A stretch of 64,000 nt of DNA from the NCBI RefSeq assembly GCF_019059575.1, contig NW_024883481.1:1-64000 (forward strand), written 5' to 3'. The notes beneath the pieces are model-generated. The model was not told where the DNA came from. It worked only from the letters and a program-made list of their open reading frames with translations, and did no database searches. How positions within the stretch are numbered: position 1 is the stretch's first letter; each line of letters opens with the position of its first letter. The stretch comes from Amphibalanus amphitrite (taxonomy: Eukaryota > Arthropoda > Thecostraca > Balanomorpha > Balanidae). Shown here piece after piece: positions 24,933 to 37,800 of this stretch. The position numbers were made by a program, and so were the translations under genes.

Positions 24933-25341
24933 CAGCAGAAAAGCAGCCACCAGGTGTCGCCACAGTCGCCACTTGGTCGCCACACAGATGTCGCGCGCGT
25001 CGCCAATCGCCACACTACCGATTTCCATAAGGACGCATATGTACGGATATGTATAGGAAAGTCGCCCTTAAGGATTACGCTTACATCCTTTGCTTATGAG
25101 GTCGGTGGTTGGAAATTGGGAGGGGCTCAGCTATTTTCGACCACGGATATGCCTTTATCACATGATGAGGAACATGCTGATAAGCGTTTTATGCGTCATA
25201 ACAGCACAAAAGTATTTTTAATCATTTTTCAAAAATAGCCGTTCTGCCGTATCTTTCAGTGCAAGGTGCCGTCGGTCATCCCCGACGTGACGTCACGCAG
25301 GGAATTTGCCAGATTTTCCTACTAGACTTCGACACCCCCTG
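24931..25341. repeat. 410-bp direct repeat, left copy
   Basis: Nearly identical to 25535–25943, from TACAGCAGAAAAGCAG to GACACCCCCTG, with only a small indel near 24990. It abuts the hairpin unit on its left. A frame of about 80 codons is open in both copies but shows no recognisable domain, so I do not call it a gene. Confidence 0.85.
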
Positions 25342-25534
25342 GTTTCACGGTTGATTATTTAAATAATTATTCAATCAAAATTTCTTTACTATTATCTCGT
25401 AATCATTTATAAGCAATTTTATAAATCAACTTTCAATTTGCTTGCCTTTTACTAGCAAAATAACTTTTCTAGTATTGGGTCAACATAGTGGTGTAGCAGT
25501 AGGAACCACATCTGGCAAAACCCCAATGCCTACA

Positions 25535-25943
25535 TACAGCAGAAAAGCAGCCACCAGGTGTCGCCACAGTCGCCACTTGGTCGCCACACAGAATGCGCGC
25601 GTCGCCAATCGCCACACTACCGATTTCCATAAGGACGCATATGTACGGATATGTATAGGAAAGTCGCCCTTAAGGATTACGCTTACATCCTTTGCTTATG
25701 AGGTCGGTGGTTGGAAATTGGGAGGGGCTCAGCTATTTTCGACCACGGATATGCCTTTATCACATGATGAGGAACATGCTGATAAGCGTTTTATGCGTCA
25801 TAACAGCACAAAAGTATTTTTAATCATTTTTCAAAAATAGCCGTTCTGCCGTATCTTTCAGTGCAAGGTGCCGTCGGTCATCCCCGACGTGACGTCACGC
25901 AGGGAATTTGCCAGATTTTCCTACTAGACTTCGACACCCCCTG
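25535..25943. repeat. 410-bp direct repeat, right copy
   Basis: Partner of 24931–25341, with a 193-bp AT-rich spacer between them. The two lack TG…CA ends and a clear target duplication, so they are not convincing LTRs. Confidence 0.85.
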
Positions 25944-28838
25944 CTCTGACGTTTCACGGGGCTCTGGAGCACCTAAGCTTATGTGATGTGATGGCTGCAG
26001 ATGTGATGCGTCGGATGGCCGCAGGCCGGAGTCCGGCACCGGCGGCGGGCACAGCCAGTTGGGTGCAGGCGAGGCCGCCGTGTCCAAACATGTGCATCAG
26101 AGCTTATTGCAGATAGACGGATACCTATCGCGTGCAATCGATCTACCGCACAGGATAAATTCCACGGACAAGGATTCGTAGATCTGCGCAAAAAAGAAAA
26201 TGCCAGACGAAAATCTGTCCAGATACCCACTTGTTCTAAGAAACTCTGATTTTTCTGGTCGTATCTTCATTTCATTTATTTCATTTATTCAGCAAAATCA
26301 TCTACGGGGAGTCCCCCAATTAGCGACGAAGTCAAAGATTAAAAACACAGATATGGCATATAAATGAACACTAACAGCATACAGTTTAAAATACATACAG
26401 ATAAGATAGCAAAACAGCTCATGCCTACAGCCACGCGAAGAAACTTCTCATCACGCAGCACACACATATGCGATAGCACTGGAACGGAACGTGACATGAT
26501 ATGAGTCGTGAAAGATGTCAGCTTGCAATCGCTGTCTCAGAAAGTTTGTTCACGACCTTCGGCAAACGCACAAATAATCCACCCTTCACAGTGCTGACTC
26601 TAACTAGCATAGGGCACATTCGCCTGAGTATGCCCCTTGGGCCGCAAATGTTGTTTTCCATTGTGAAAAGCGTGCCATGAATGTAAAGTTTCTGTCTGAT
26701 ATGGTTAAACGAATCCGATCGAAACGACTACTTTTTGGTATCATCTGTAACATGCAGTTCGCGGTGCCTGAAAACCCATGGACTTGGCATAACTTTGGAG
26801 ACAGGTATATCCTGTATGCTATTTTCGTGTAGTAATAAATACAACAAATACTAAGAATAGCTTGAGATAGCGGGATACGTTTAGTGAGATGGTTGCGTGC
26901 GAAAGTTATCTTTAACAAAAGCTGCTAGAAACGTGCTGGGTATCAACAATTATCAAGTATCAAAAGTCTCATTATAAAGCGCAATACAAGTCGTACATTT
27001 ATGATCGTATGAGACGTTCTGCATTGTTCTTATAACCACTTTCAAACAGACAAAATAGAAACGAAAAAAGTAATTATGCAGCGAACTCTGTGAAGTTCAT
27101 TCGACGTCAGGCAACCATCTCTCCGGGGGCGCCACGAGGAGGCATCCCACAGTGTGGCATATCGGCAAACACAGATCTGCTGTAGCAGGTGAATATTATT
27201 TACCCTGCCGATGGCATTGGCAGCAATAGCCGATATTCCCACTGTCCGCCCCCATAAATTTTGCCTGTGGCAATGCAAGCCACTCCATTCATTATGAATG
27301 GTTTACCTTATTGTTCAACATCAAAACTAATAATGGGTCAGCTACTCAGGACGAGTCAGCATCACCTAGCCTTACGTAACATACATTGCTTTTTTGCGAA
27401 TAGTTGATGAATGCGTCTACAGCTTCAATTTAAAATTGGACGTCATTTACCCCAAGAAAAGCTTTTAAAAGAATATTACTCAATTAGATAGTGACTACTT
27501 CACATTTGGCGAATAGTTTGCTGAATGGATGCCAATGAGATAGGTCATTAGAACGCTTCTTTGAAGTTCATATTTAGACATTGCAGCCACTACAAAACGG
27601 TTATATCGGGGATCAAAACCCAAACGGAGCTAGGAATCTGATGCAACTCGCTTTTGTACCTTTCTTGACGCAACTACACTTAGTTTGCATAATACGTTCG
27701 TGGAACTGGGATAAACCTATTATATTACTGACACGTTTATATTGGGGGATCAAAAGCCGAACGGAGATAACAGCCTGATGCAGCTGATGCATTGTACGTG
27801 TCTTGACGTAATTAGGATTAGCTTTCAAAAGAAATGGAACTGGTTTAACTATACATTTTTGCCCAAAGTACAAGATAGTTATTGACGTCCCAAAACCTGC
27901 CATAACCAACAAATTTAACTAAAGAAGAAATGAGGTACATGCATTCCCAAATAGACCATGCGAGCACACATGCAAGTCAAGCAAGCACGTAAGTTTTTTT
28001 TTTTTTGAGGGTGGCATGCAAGCAAGGAAGTTTTTTTTTGTTTTTGTTTTGTGGAAGATGGCACGCAAGCACACATGCAATCTCTTAGTGTTGGAATTGA
28101 ATAGATTGCGTAATGTCGTTTCGTTTTTGGCCTACCTAAGGTTCAGTAAACCCCTCATTGGTTAATTAAGGCTACAGGGTGGGGAATAGCAGTCTCCCGG
28201 CAGAGTTTAGTCACCTGCCCACTAACCGCCTACCTATTTAACGTTGACATCAGCAGGCTTCCCCCTTGGCCAAGGCCTCGGCGTGGCCCGCTTCAGCCAC
28301 GATCTAACGCACGCAGCGCAATCTAACGCACCTCCCACGCCTGGGCAAGGTTCCGTAAGCTCACGCCTTGGAGACTGCTATGGGAGAAGAACAATGAGCG
28401 GGGACAGTGCAGCCTCGAGATTTTTCACCTATGTACTTGTTTTCAGGCTCTTTACATCCTCCTACCTAGGTATAATAGAATGAACGCCTAGCGACCTAGT
28501 ACCACTTTTTTGACAGCTTCCTACCAGCGACGCGTATTGACCAGCTGGTGCATACACCATGAGCGTTATTAATGGCACCGGACCAGCGTAAAAATGTGCA
28601 GTTGTGCACTGCTGATGGGTGTGTTAAGGAAAGAAACTCCGGAAGCTCCTACGGTAGAAAGGGCTAAGGGCAGAAAGAAAGAAATACCGGTTGGCCTAGG
28701 CCTCCCAGACCCCGAATTCAACACCGACCTAACTGTGTGATATTCTGCTTCCAAACATGTAACGTAACCAGCTTGTGGAGCCCATTGACACGCGCGTGAC
28801 CAAGTGTCGGTCATCTTCTATCCGATGAATAGATAGCA
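25944..28838. other. Stretch without recognisable genes
   Basis: I see no supported coding sequence. An ATTTATTTCATTTATTCAG string near 26270 resembles the antisense 3' end of a non-LTR element but is not diagnostic. Two diverged tandem repeats of about 130 bp lie at 27598–27860 (GATCAAAA(C/G)CC(A/G)AACGGAG). T-rich runs occur near 27990 and 28035. The stretch contains the 3' flank of the Helitron-like gene, but I cannot place the element's terminus because the partner copy runs off the window. Confidence 0.4.
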
Positions 28839-31800
28839 TTACTGTGCAGGCTTACCAGTTTTGCGACCCCTCTTGGCGGGTCGTCCGCGATTAACTGAAG
28901 TGGACGCTGGCCTTTTAGCCCCGGTTGAAGACCGCTTACGCTTGGGAACACTCATCTCTAGCTGTCTGTGTTTGGACTGAGTCAAATAGATGGGCCTGGC
29001 GAGTATCAGGCTTTCTTCTGTAGCTAACATTTTGTTTATAACCGCTACGACTTCCACCATTTCTACATGTCTGCCGGAAGCAGCGAGACATTGCAAAACA
29101 ATTTCACCTACGTCCTGAACATGATGCTGTCTCCACGCCCTGTGTACGTAATCTGCAATCAAATTTTGCTCCCGTGACCATTCAGCTCCGCCCTCTATCT
29201 CTACGTAAAGACGCCACGTTTTGGCGGCATTAATGCGCATTTGGCGCTCAAAAATTTCTGCTTCAATGACGTCATCATTAAGGCGCTGAACATTTATTTC
29301 CTGCGCGGTAGGCCATTCTGTCTCAGGAATGTACATGTGCTTTGGATGTTTAACGCGCGAAACTACGACAGTCCAAAAGCCCGGATTGCCCACCCATTCC
29401 TTTACTTTAACTTCTACCCGAGACAAAGTGGCACCCTGGCCTTTAAAGCCGGTAAACGCGCTGCCCCCCTCGAGCGGAAAACCTACGCGAAATTCAGAAC
29501 AGTTATCTTCAGAAACAGCGCTGCCCTTTTTGCGAGATGCACGGCCGCGTTTCACTGCACGGATGGGAACAAGATCATCTGCGTCTTCTATGCCTAGAAC
29601 GTTTTGACCACCGTTGGCGGTATAGCCAGGAACACGAACGACAATAAACTCGGGCAAATGAGGCGCACACTTTGGTGTGCGCAAAACTAGCTTAACAGGG
29701 TCCGCGGTGGCCACTAGTTCATCCAGACAGTTGCCCTCTAAATCATTGCCATTTACTTTAACGATGACGCTTCCCACCGGCACCTGATAGACGTTTTCCC
29801 TATCTGAATGGGGCGTGTCGATAGGCTCCACAAGTGTCACACCTTCAACACGTACTTTTTCCGCAAAGTCGCGACGGCTAATAGTCACGAGCAAATCATC
29901 TTCTAGATATAGGGGACCCACAAACTCTACCTGAGACCCGTTAAATAGACCAAAGCTGGGTGCTACATTTTCTAGCAGCATCAGCGGCAGACCCCTACAC
30001 GCAAAGAGAACCGAAGGCACCGCGCGAAACTCTTTTGCCGATAATTTTTGTAATTTCTGAGCCTTCCTGGCTGGCATGTGCTGTGAATTTACGGCCATGA
30101 CGTGAGCGCTCCTATCTGCAGCAAAATTAACCAGAGCACGAGCATTATCAGATTCTACTGTTGAACGGTTTGCAGCCCACTCACTAAACCAGTGATACCC
30201 ATGTAACGTTATAGCACATTTCCACGCAGGATCGGCAGACAAGTCCTCAGTTGTGGCACAGTTTTCCTTGAGCCACTGAATTTTCTCCGGGGTGGCCTTA
30301 CCGTATCTCATAGACGGAAGAATCTCCTTAGTAAATTTTGCGGCTACCTCGTCATTTTCAACAGTACGACGCACCTCATTTAAATAAACAGTTTCATAGT
30401 CGCCGTCGTACGCGGCGGCGCGAAAACGAGCTACTTCCGCACGTACGCGGTCACTAAGATCAGCGCGGTTTACACCTAGCGTTTTTCTCCACGTTTCATA
30501 CCCTGGCAAAGTGTCAAGCGCCGGCATTCTGAAAAGTTCACGGAAAGATGCCATACCCAAAATAGAGGCCTCACAGCATGCATTACCGTCGTCCGAGCGC
30601 TGACGCAAGCTCCAAATAGGAACATCCCCGATTGGAAAAATTTGCGCTGGATCACCGACAAACAGGACACCTATGTGATCCATGTTAACACCTGCCTGAC
30701 CGAGACGCTGCATTACCCAACGTATCATGCGACGCTGAATCATTGAAAATTCGTCAAAAATTATCAAACCTAGCTCAGTACTAAGGCTATCACAAAGCTG
30801 CAAAAAGCGACGGCTATCCTCGGCCAGTGGCTCGTCCCCTGTTTGGCCCACGCTGATGGCGTATAAGCGGTGAATGGTAGTGGCGCCATGCGCCATGTGA
30901 AAAGACGCACATCCTGTGGGCGCCGACAATTTAACTACATCCGTCCACTTGGCAAAATCATCACCTAACATTTCACTGAGCTGATGCACGGCCGAACGCA
31001 AAGTAAAAGATTTGCCGGCACCGGGATCTCCTAGCAAGAACGCGCGCAGTGCCTTCGGCGGCGTTTGCCGCAAGTCTACAATATCCGGTCTGACGGGTGG
31101 GACCTGACGCGATGAGCCCGCCAGCCGCCACTGCTTCACCTGCCTATCGTATGAATCCCACTGGCGACGCGAGCAAGCAAATTCCCTCTGTTGCGTTAAA
31201 TAGCGCTTTAAAACCGCCGACAGCACGCGCTGACGCCCTGAGAGGGCAGCCAGCGGTGCGTGTGCGACGTCTCCTGTACCGCTAGCGACTAGCCTACGAT
31301 AATTGCGACGCACTAGGTCGGGATTAACTGGCCTGTCTCCTAGCCAGTCTGCCTGAAAATCAAAGCCAGCCGGATTGGCAATGCCGGCCGCGGCCACCCC
31401 TGGTACGCAATTTGCTTCCCCATCATCCGCCGACCTATCATCCCCCCGATTACCTAGCATTGCGTCTAGAGCCGTCTGATAAAAACGATCGGGCAAACGC
31501 GTCGCATTCGCCTCCGGCTCCACTGGTTCATTTTGTTCTAAAACAACTTGATCTTCGGGATCGGGGTCGTCGCTATCCGACGACTCGGACGCACTCGAAT
31601 CGTCGTTGGCGTCAGACGGGTGAAAATGATTATAATACCGCCGCACAAAAGCCGGAACGTCTAAGCCTGTTGACAGCAGACGGTGGTACCTACAGATCCA
31701 ATGGATGCACACCTCAGCCGGTGAAGCCTGCTGAGACGGCATCAGGTCCTCTGCAAGCAAGCAGGGTTCACACCAAAGAACAATATCGCGGGCGTATTTC

Positions 31801-34800
31801 CAGAAGCCCTGCCTGGACGGATTGGCGCTACTTTTACCGTAGTGTGGAGTCAGACGGACGCACACACGTGACCCGCAAACCTGGTGACGCCGACGCCCAA
31901 TTGTCATTACCTTTTGATCACCTATCTTTTTCTCAGAGACTACAAAAGTATCAAAAAATTGACGAACCGACATGACACGCTGAAACTCGTCGGCAGCTAT
32001 GCCGCCATGATGCACATTATCATTTAGACGCGCGTTGAAATGCTCCAGACGGCTAGCAAACACATACTCTCCGGCATCTTCCGCAGAAATTGGCCGCAGA
32101 AGGCGAGTACCACTAAAGCCGAAACCGCGCGCGCGAATATTCCTATACAGCAGAGGCAGCTGCCAATTTTTGTGCATTGCCTGAAAGATTGATTGACACC
32201 TAGCCGACGAAACTGCATTATACATTCTCATAACTACGCCAGCGTCTATATTTGCGGTGGCGCCGCGCGTCTCCAGAGCCGTAAGAAGAACATCGGCCGG
32301 AGTTCGCACGGGAGCAACTGGCTTAAAGCCGTACTTTAGCGCGTATTCTACGTTAGCATCACCTGACCCAATTGCCAACTGCATTGTGAAAGAAAAGGCT
32401 ACACCATCGTCTGTAGTTACGCTTTCCCAAACGACAGACGGCGGCCGCGCCAGCCACGCCGGCACGACCGCTTTATCGTCTACGTTATTCAAAATGTGCA
32501 AGACGGCGAATGGATCATGCCCTCCCATCCACACGTCATTGCACGCCGTTTCACACTGTTTTATACGCCTATCGTGAGAGTCTGACGCAACGACCGATTC
32601 AGTCCGAAGACGACGAGGCATCCGCCTTTTGCACCGAACAACCTCTTTCTTCACTGGTGCCGCGTTAGGATTTACTCTACGTGCTTCCGCGGTGGCTGCC
32701 TTGTCGACTTTCAGACGTTTAACTGCACATCCGTCTTTCAGCGACGGTGCTGTACCCCTACCGCTGTGACCCGTGTGGCGAAGTGTGCCGTTAATTACGC
32801 TCACATACAGCTGGTCAATATAAGCAAAGTCACCGGAGGACATGGCCCTATCGAGCTCGGCGGCCATTCGCGCGCGACAAACGGTTGTTTTCCTATCGTA
32901 GGCAAATTCAAATGTGCGCCGACCACCCTTAGTAAAGCCCGCGTTCCAATTTGTGTACATGTTCTCAATGCGCCTAATGTAGGACTGCTGACAAGACTGC
33001 CACGCCGCGCGCACCTGTGTCTCGACCGCGCTGCGGGACGTGTCCCGTGCCAGCGTTGGGTCCTCGTTGCGCGCCGCGCGGTCAATCCTTTCAGCCTCAA
33101 TGCGAAGCTGAACCTGAAGACGATGCAAGAAAGTAGAAAACGATTCACTAATTATATTACGGTGAATGTGAGGATTGGCGTTCGCGCCCCACTCCGCACG
33201 CACAATATGGTACGTGGCGGAGTAACGCACGCGCGCCAACGCAAGGGTGTCCATTTCCCCAATGAACGCTGTGACCCACGAAACGATGCCCGGATGCTTA
33301 AGGGTGTTGGCAAATCGAGCGTGTAAATACTGCTCGTCACTAAGTGTTTCGCTGGCGGCTGCGCCGTCAGACAGACGATGAATAGCGGGATGGTGGTTAT
33401 ACGGGACGGCCCTAGTTTGCCAAAGATGAACTACGAGCGGAATGTCACCAACCCGCCATGACGGCGGGTCTTCTAGATCACGAATAGCGCCTATCATTTC
33501 GTGCTTGTGTGCACGCCAAAATGCATCCGAATCATCCAATTTTGTTTGAAAACAGAGCAGAGAGCGAGCCAGCGTGCGGCACAATTGGGGATCGTCTACT
33601 AGCTGCTGTTTTGTGGGGAGACCATCTGGAAAATCGGTCAGATTTAGAGCGACGGTGGCATCGCGATTTGAAGAGTCCCTACTCTTTTGGTTGCTTATTA
33701 CAAATTGTAGCTCAATGTTACCCTCGGATTCTGGCTGCTGGGCTAGCCAGTGCAAATACGTCTGACGCCAAGTCGTTATCGGTTGGCGAATAAGAACAGG
33801 CCGCTCCTGAAACGGGTCGGCATCACCAGTTAAAAAGACGTCTGGAAAACAGAGCTGAAAATAGCCGGGCGTCCACTCCGGCAATGGATGCTCGCGGTCG
33901 GCCGGAGGCATGCTAATACGGTGCAAGGCTGTCTGTGCCAGTCCTCGCTGACGAATGTCCTCCGGCCGTTCACTTTCGGGTGCGGCAACGCCGCCTACCG
34001 CCACGCCGCTGGCTCCGCCCTCGTCATTACCAAATTCACGGCTTAGAATTTCGAGTTCCTCGCAGCACATCAGCAGAAGCGTAGAACCGCGAGGAACAGT
34101 GCCTGCCGCCTCGTCTTCGACGGACGGCGCTAACAACCAGTGACGCTCCACCGCGCACTGAACTACGTGTCGTATCGTTACGTTAACATCGTCATCGTCG
34201 CCCGACCCGTCGTCCCGTGAGTCCCTGACAGCATTGCGAATTTCATCCCAAAGATTTTTCAAGCAAGTCTCGCTCGTGTCCGCGCCCTCACCCCCGTGCT
34301 CCAGTGAGTAGCTGGTGCGGAGTATGTCCGCCATCGGAAAGCCCGACTCTAGCCAGTTAACAAATTGATTAAAATGTAAAACTTTATTTACGCGCGCGTG
34401 AACCTCATCTACGTTAAGTACGCGCAGACCGTGTGGCTGGCAGGGACGGTTGCGTTCGGGAAGGCGACTCTGAAGCTCCCGCAAATTTTCATTGGAAAAT
34501 GGCACCCACTGCTCGGCCACGAAGCGATAGAACGGCCGCGTGTTTCGCGGATTGTACTTGCACGGCATTAGCCTTTCCATGAGGTGCCTAGCTTTTAGAA
34601 TTGTCTCCATATTAACCATAGCCTCGCAATGGGTGCCGTCACGCCTGTTTTGCTGGACGACAATGAACGGCAGCTGGGCAAAATCGTACCAGGGCAGACG
34701 CGCGGCTTGGACGGGACGCTTCATGGGATAGCAAATTGATCCGTGCTTTGTGAAAGGTACGTTATTGGCCCTGGATCTTAGCACGGCAACAGTAAGATGA

Positions 34801-37800
34801 ACGGGGCGCAGAATCATGGTTTCCGCACGGGTCCACGAATTAACAAAGAGACGGTACTCATCATCACCATAAACGTCAGTAGACATTAAATTTCGTGCAG
34901 AATAGGGGCAAATGTGAGTACGGGGACCATTTAGCTCCTCAGAATCCTGACTATCGCCGGCAACGTCTGCCATATCGGCAGACGCACCGGCCTGTGAAGA
35001 CGGCAGCGACTGGTCCGTGTCGGACACAAGTGGTCGCGGCACGATGTTATTTAAAGGGTCAATTTGGAATGAGGGGGAACACGTTACGCAGACGCCTAAG
35101 GCCTCGCGGTCGGTTAAAACGGTGCCGTTGGCACCGAAGAATTCCGGATCTAACCTAATCGTACACTTGTTATCTCTACGCAAAATTTCTGAATTTGACA
35201 GCGCGTCGTCTACGATACCTCCCGGCACGAGCTGGACCATGTTGCCGCGTTCCGGGACACGAACTACCCAGCCCGGATGCGGCAGCCCTGGCGTTTGTTT
35301 TTTACAAATGATACAACGAACTTGACGAAGCGAATCATATACGGCATGCAAGTCTCTGAGCACCTGCAAAGAGCCTACGGTTAACTCTACCGACGGATCC
35401 TCGTGGTCAATGCCGTCCCCAATAGGATCGTGCCAAGCTTGACAACACTTGGCCTCGCGCGGAGTGGCCACCGTGAAGCGAGCGGCCGTGAAAGGTAAGT
35501 TCCGCATTGCCTGAAAACGTTTACGGCGCGACATTAAACCTACAGTTACTTTACCTACCGGTGAGGTCCGCGTCACGAGCGAGCCACGGTCACGCCACAC
35601 GACGGATCCCGAATCCCCGCGATGGCAGTAGGAGCCCATAATTTGATTTTCCTCCTTACAATCCCCAGAGTCCAGAACCCGCAATGTCTGCAGCCGGATG
35701 GCGGCCGGCGGCAAATGGTCACCGAGCTCGCTGACAGCTAACGCTACCCATGTTGAGGGTTTCTCTTGGCGACTGCACTGCGCAATGTCTATGGCTGTGC
35801 CACAGGTAGTACCTACCAGACGGTCACAAGTGAACTTTATGGTTTGTTTCCCACCGGCGTAGGTGTAAGAGCCTAACGGATATTTGGCAGCCGCTCTGCC
35901 GTCTATCACGCGAAGTTTATCACATTCACAGCAGCGACGAATGAAAAAGGTTGGGAATTCACGGCCTACATCGTCGCTGCTGACGTCTGCGGTCTGCTGA
36001 GAACCGGCGAGCGGCGGACGGTTGCGACCGCCGCCCGGCGCACTAGCCTGATGTGATGTGAATTTAACGTCATAAGCTACGCGAGCACTGTAAGCCCTAT
36101 CCTCATGGCATTGGGGACCCGCAAAAGTTTCAAAGAGGTGAGTGTGCCGGGCATGATTTTTCCTAATTTTTTCATGAACCTGCCTAAGAAGCTGCTCAAA
36201 GTGCTGCTCGGACACTGTGTCCGTCTGCGGATTGGCCTGAAATTGCTCCCACCCGTCCCGGCCGTACATATGAGAAAATTCTTCCTGGAATGTAGTCTTT
36301 CTATAGTACACATACCACCCCCTACCGTAATAATGAAGTTTCAGCAAATTGTAAGCGTCCTCCCAGCGTTGTGGCCCTCTGTGCGGTTCTAGACCCTCCT
36401 CCTCTACACAGCGGGCGTGTACTGAATAGTAACGGTTAACTTCACCGAGAATTTTCATGAAAAGATACTCGCTGTCGAGGACGTCTGCCACTGAGTGACC
36501 AGACTTCTTCACGAAATCTTTAAACCTCAACCATGAATAAAACCTGAAGTTAACAAAACTACCACGAGAGGGGTCGCAGAAGCCCCGCCTACAAAGATTG
36601 CTCCACAAGGTCCGGCGCCTCTCCCCTATCTCACCGGTTAGATAAGTGATAACCACCTTCGTACTATCCCTGTACGCCCATGGACCGGTAAGGTCGGATG
36701 TTGCGCCTAAAAGATCTGTCTGAACGGATTCTATAACTATATCACTATTGCTGCGCTCTTCAAGCTCTTCGAGCATGGCGCGCGTCAAGAATGAAACTCT
36801 GTTTAAGTCTAAGGGGTTGATTTGCCTAGATGAGAAGAGACGGTCTACATCCGGTTCACTGTGCACTGATGGTGCCCTTTCCCTATCGGACCCTTCCTCG
36901 GGGGGTGCCTGACACGTACCCTCCACGATTTTGTCTGCGGGTGTCTCCCTGGCAGCGGCCACCTCCTCATTTGGAGGAGCGCTGCCAGTCGAGGGGCGCC
37001 TAGCAAACCGCCCACGTTTCCCTCCCCCTCCCCTACCTCTAGCACGTGGGACGGTATCATGTGAGGCCGATTGTTTATCAGCCGGGGAAATAGTTAGAAC
37101 GCTACCGTCGAAAATATCTGGACTTACACTACGCGACGGCGCCCGCTTTGCTGTTTTCCTACCTCTGTTTCCCCTACCGCGACCCCCGAAGACTCCACGG
37201 GCCCTTCCCCTACACGGGGGCTTGGCTACACCACTCGATTCCGGCTGAATCACTACTAACCGCGGGGGGAACTGGATCTGCGGGGCGCCGTCTTCAAGAA
37301 TATCTACAGTTACAGCACGATTGGGAGAAAACCCGTTTTCAACCATCCCACCCCTGCCACGACCGCGCTTAGCCCTAACAACCTCTACCCATGGCTCATC
37401 AGCCGGCTTCTGAGCCTCGGAGCCGACTACGGTACTACCTACTGGTTCGTCTACTGTTAGCAGAGGTGACTGTACACTTTGTGCACAGTCACCGGCACTG
37501 AGCATCGGCACTGAGCTCGACACTTCGGTGACAATGTTCTTTGGGACCTCTACAGCTGTGGTGACCTCTACAGGGGAAGATACGACAGGCTCAGATGGAG
37601 CCGGGACCGCCTGACTAATACCTACACTACCTAGCACGAGATCGAACGCCTCCTTATGGGAAGCGAACGTTCTCTTGCCCCTACCACGCATCGTCTTACC
37701 CGTCTTTGAGCGTTTGGGACGGCGCGAGGCGGACACTGCGGGGGTCTGGGCGCTATCGGAGGGGGGCTTCTTGACCTGCGTTTCGCGGGTCACCTGGGAC

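Noticed and set aside
24909..25840. 109- and 132-codon frames sharing an ~80-residue C-terminus
   Set aside because: The shared protein is only the consequence of the 410-bp direct repeat and has no recognisable domain or initiation context.
24931..25943. Miniature LTR retrotransposon (TRIM)
   Set aside because: The direct repeats lack TG…CA termini, a primer site, a polypurine tract and target duplication.
28244..28483. Short plus-strand frame between block A and block B
   Set aside because: No recognisable domain, no homologue in the window and no splice or promoter context.
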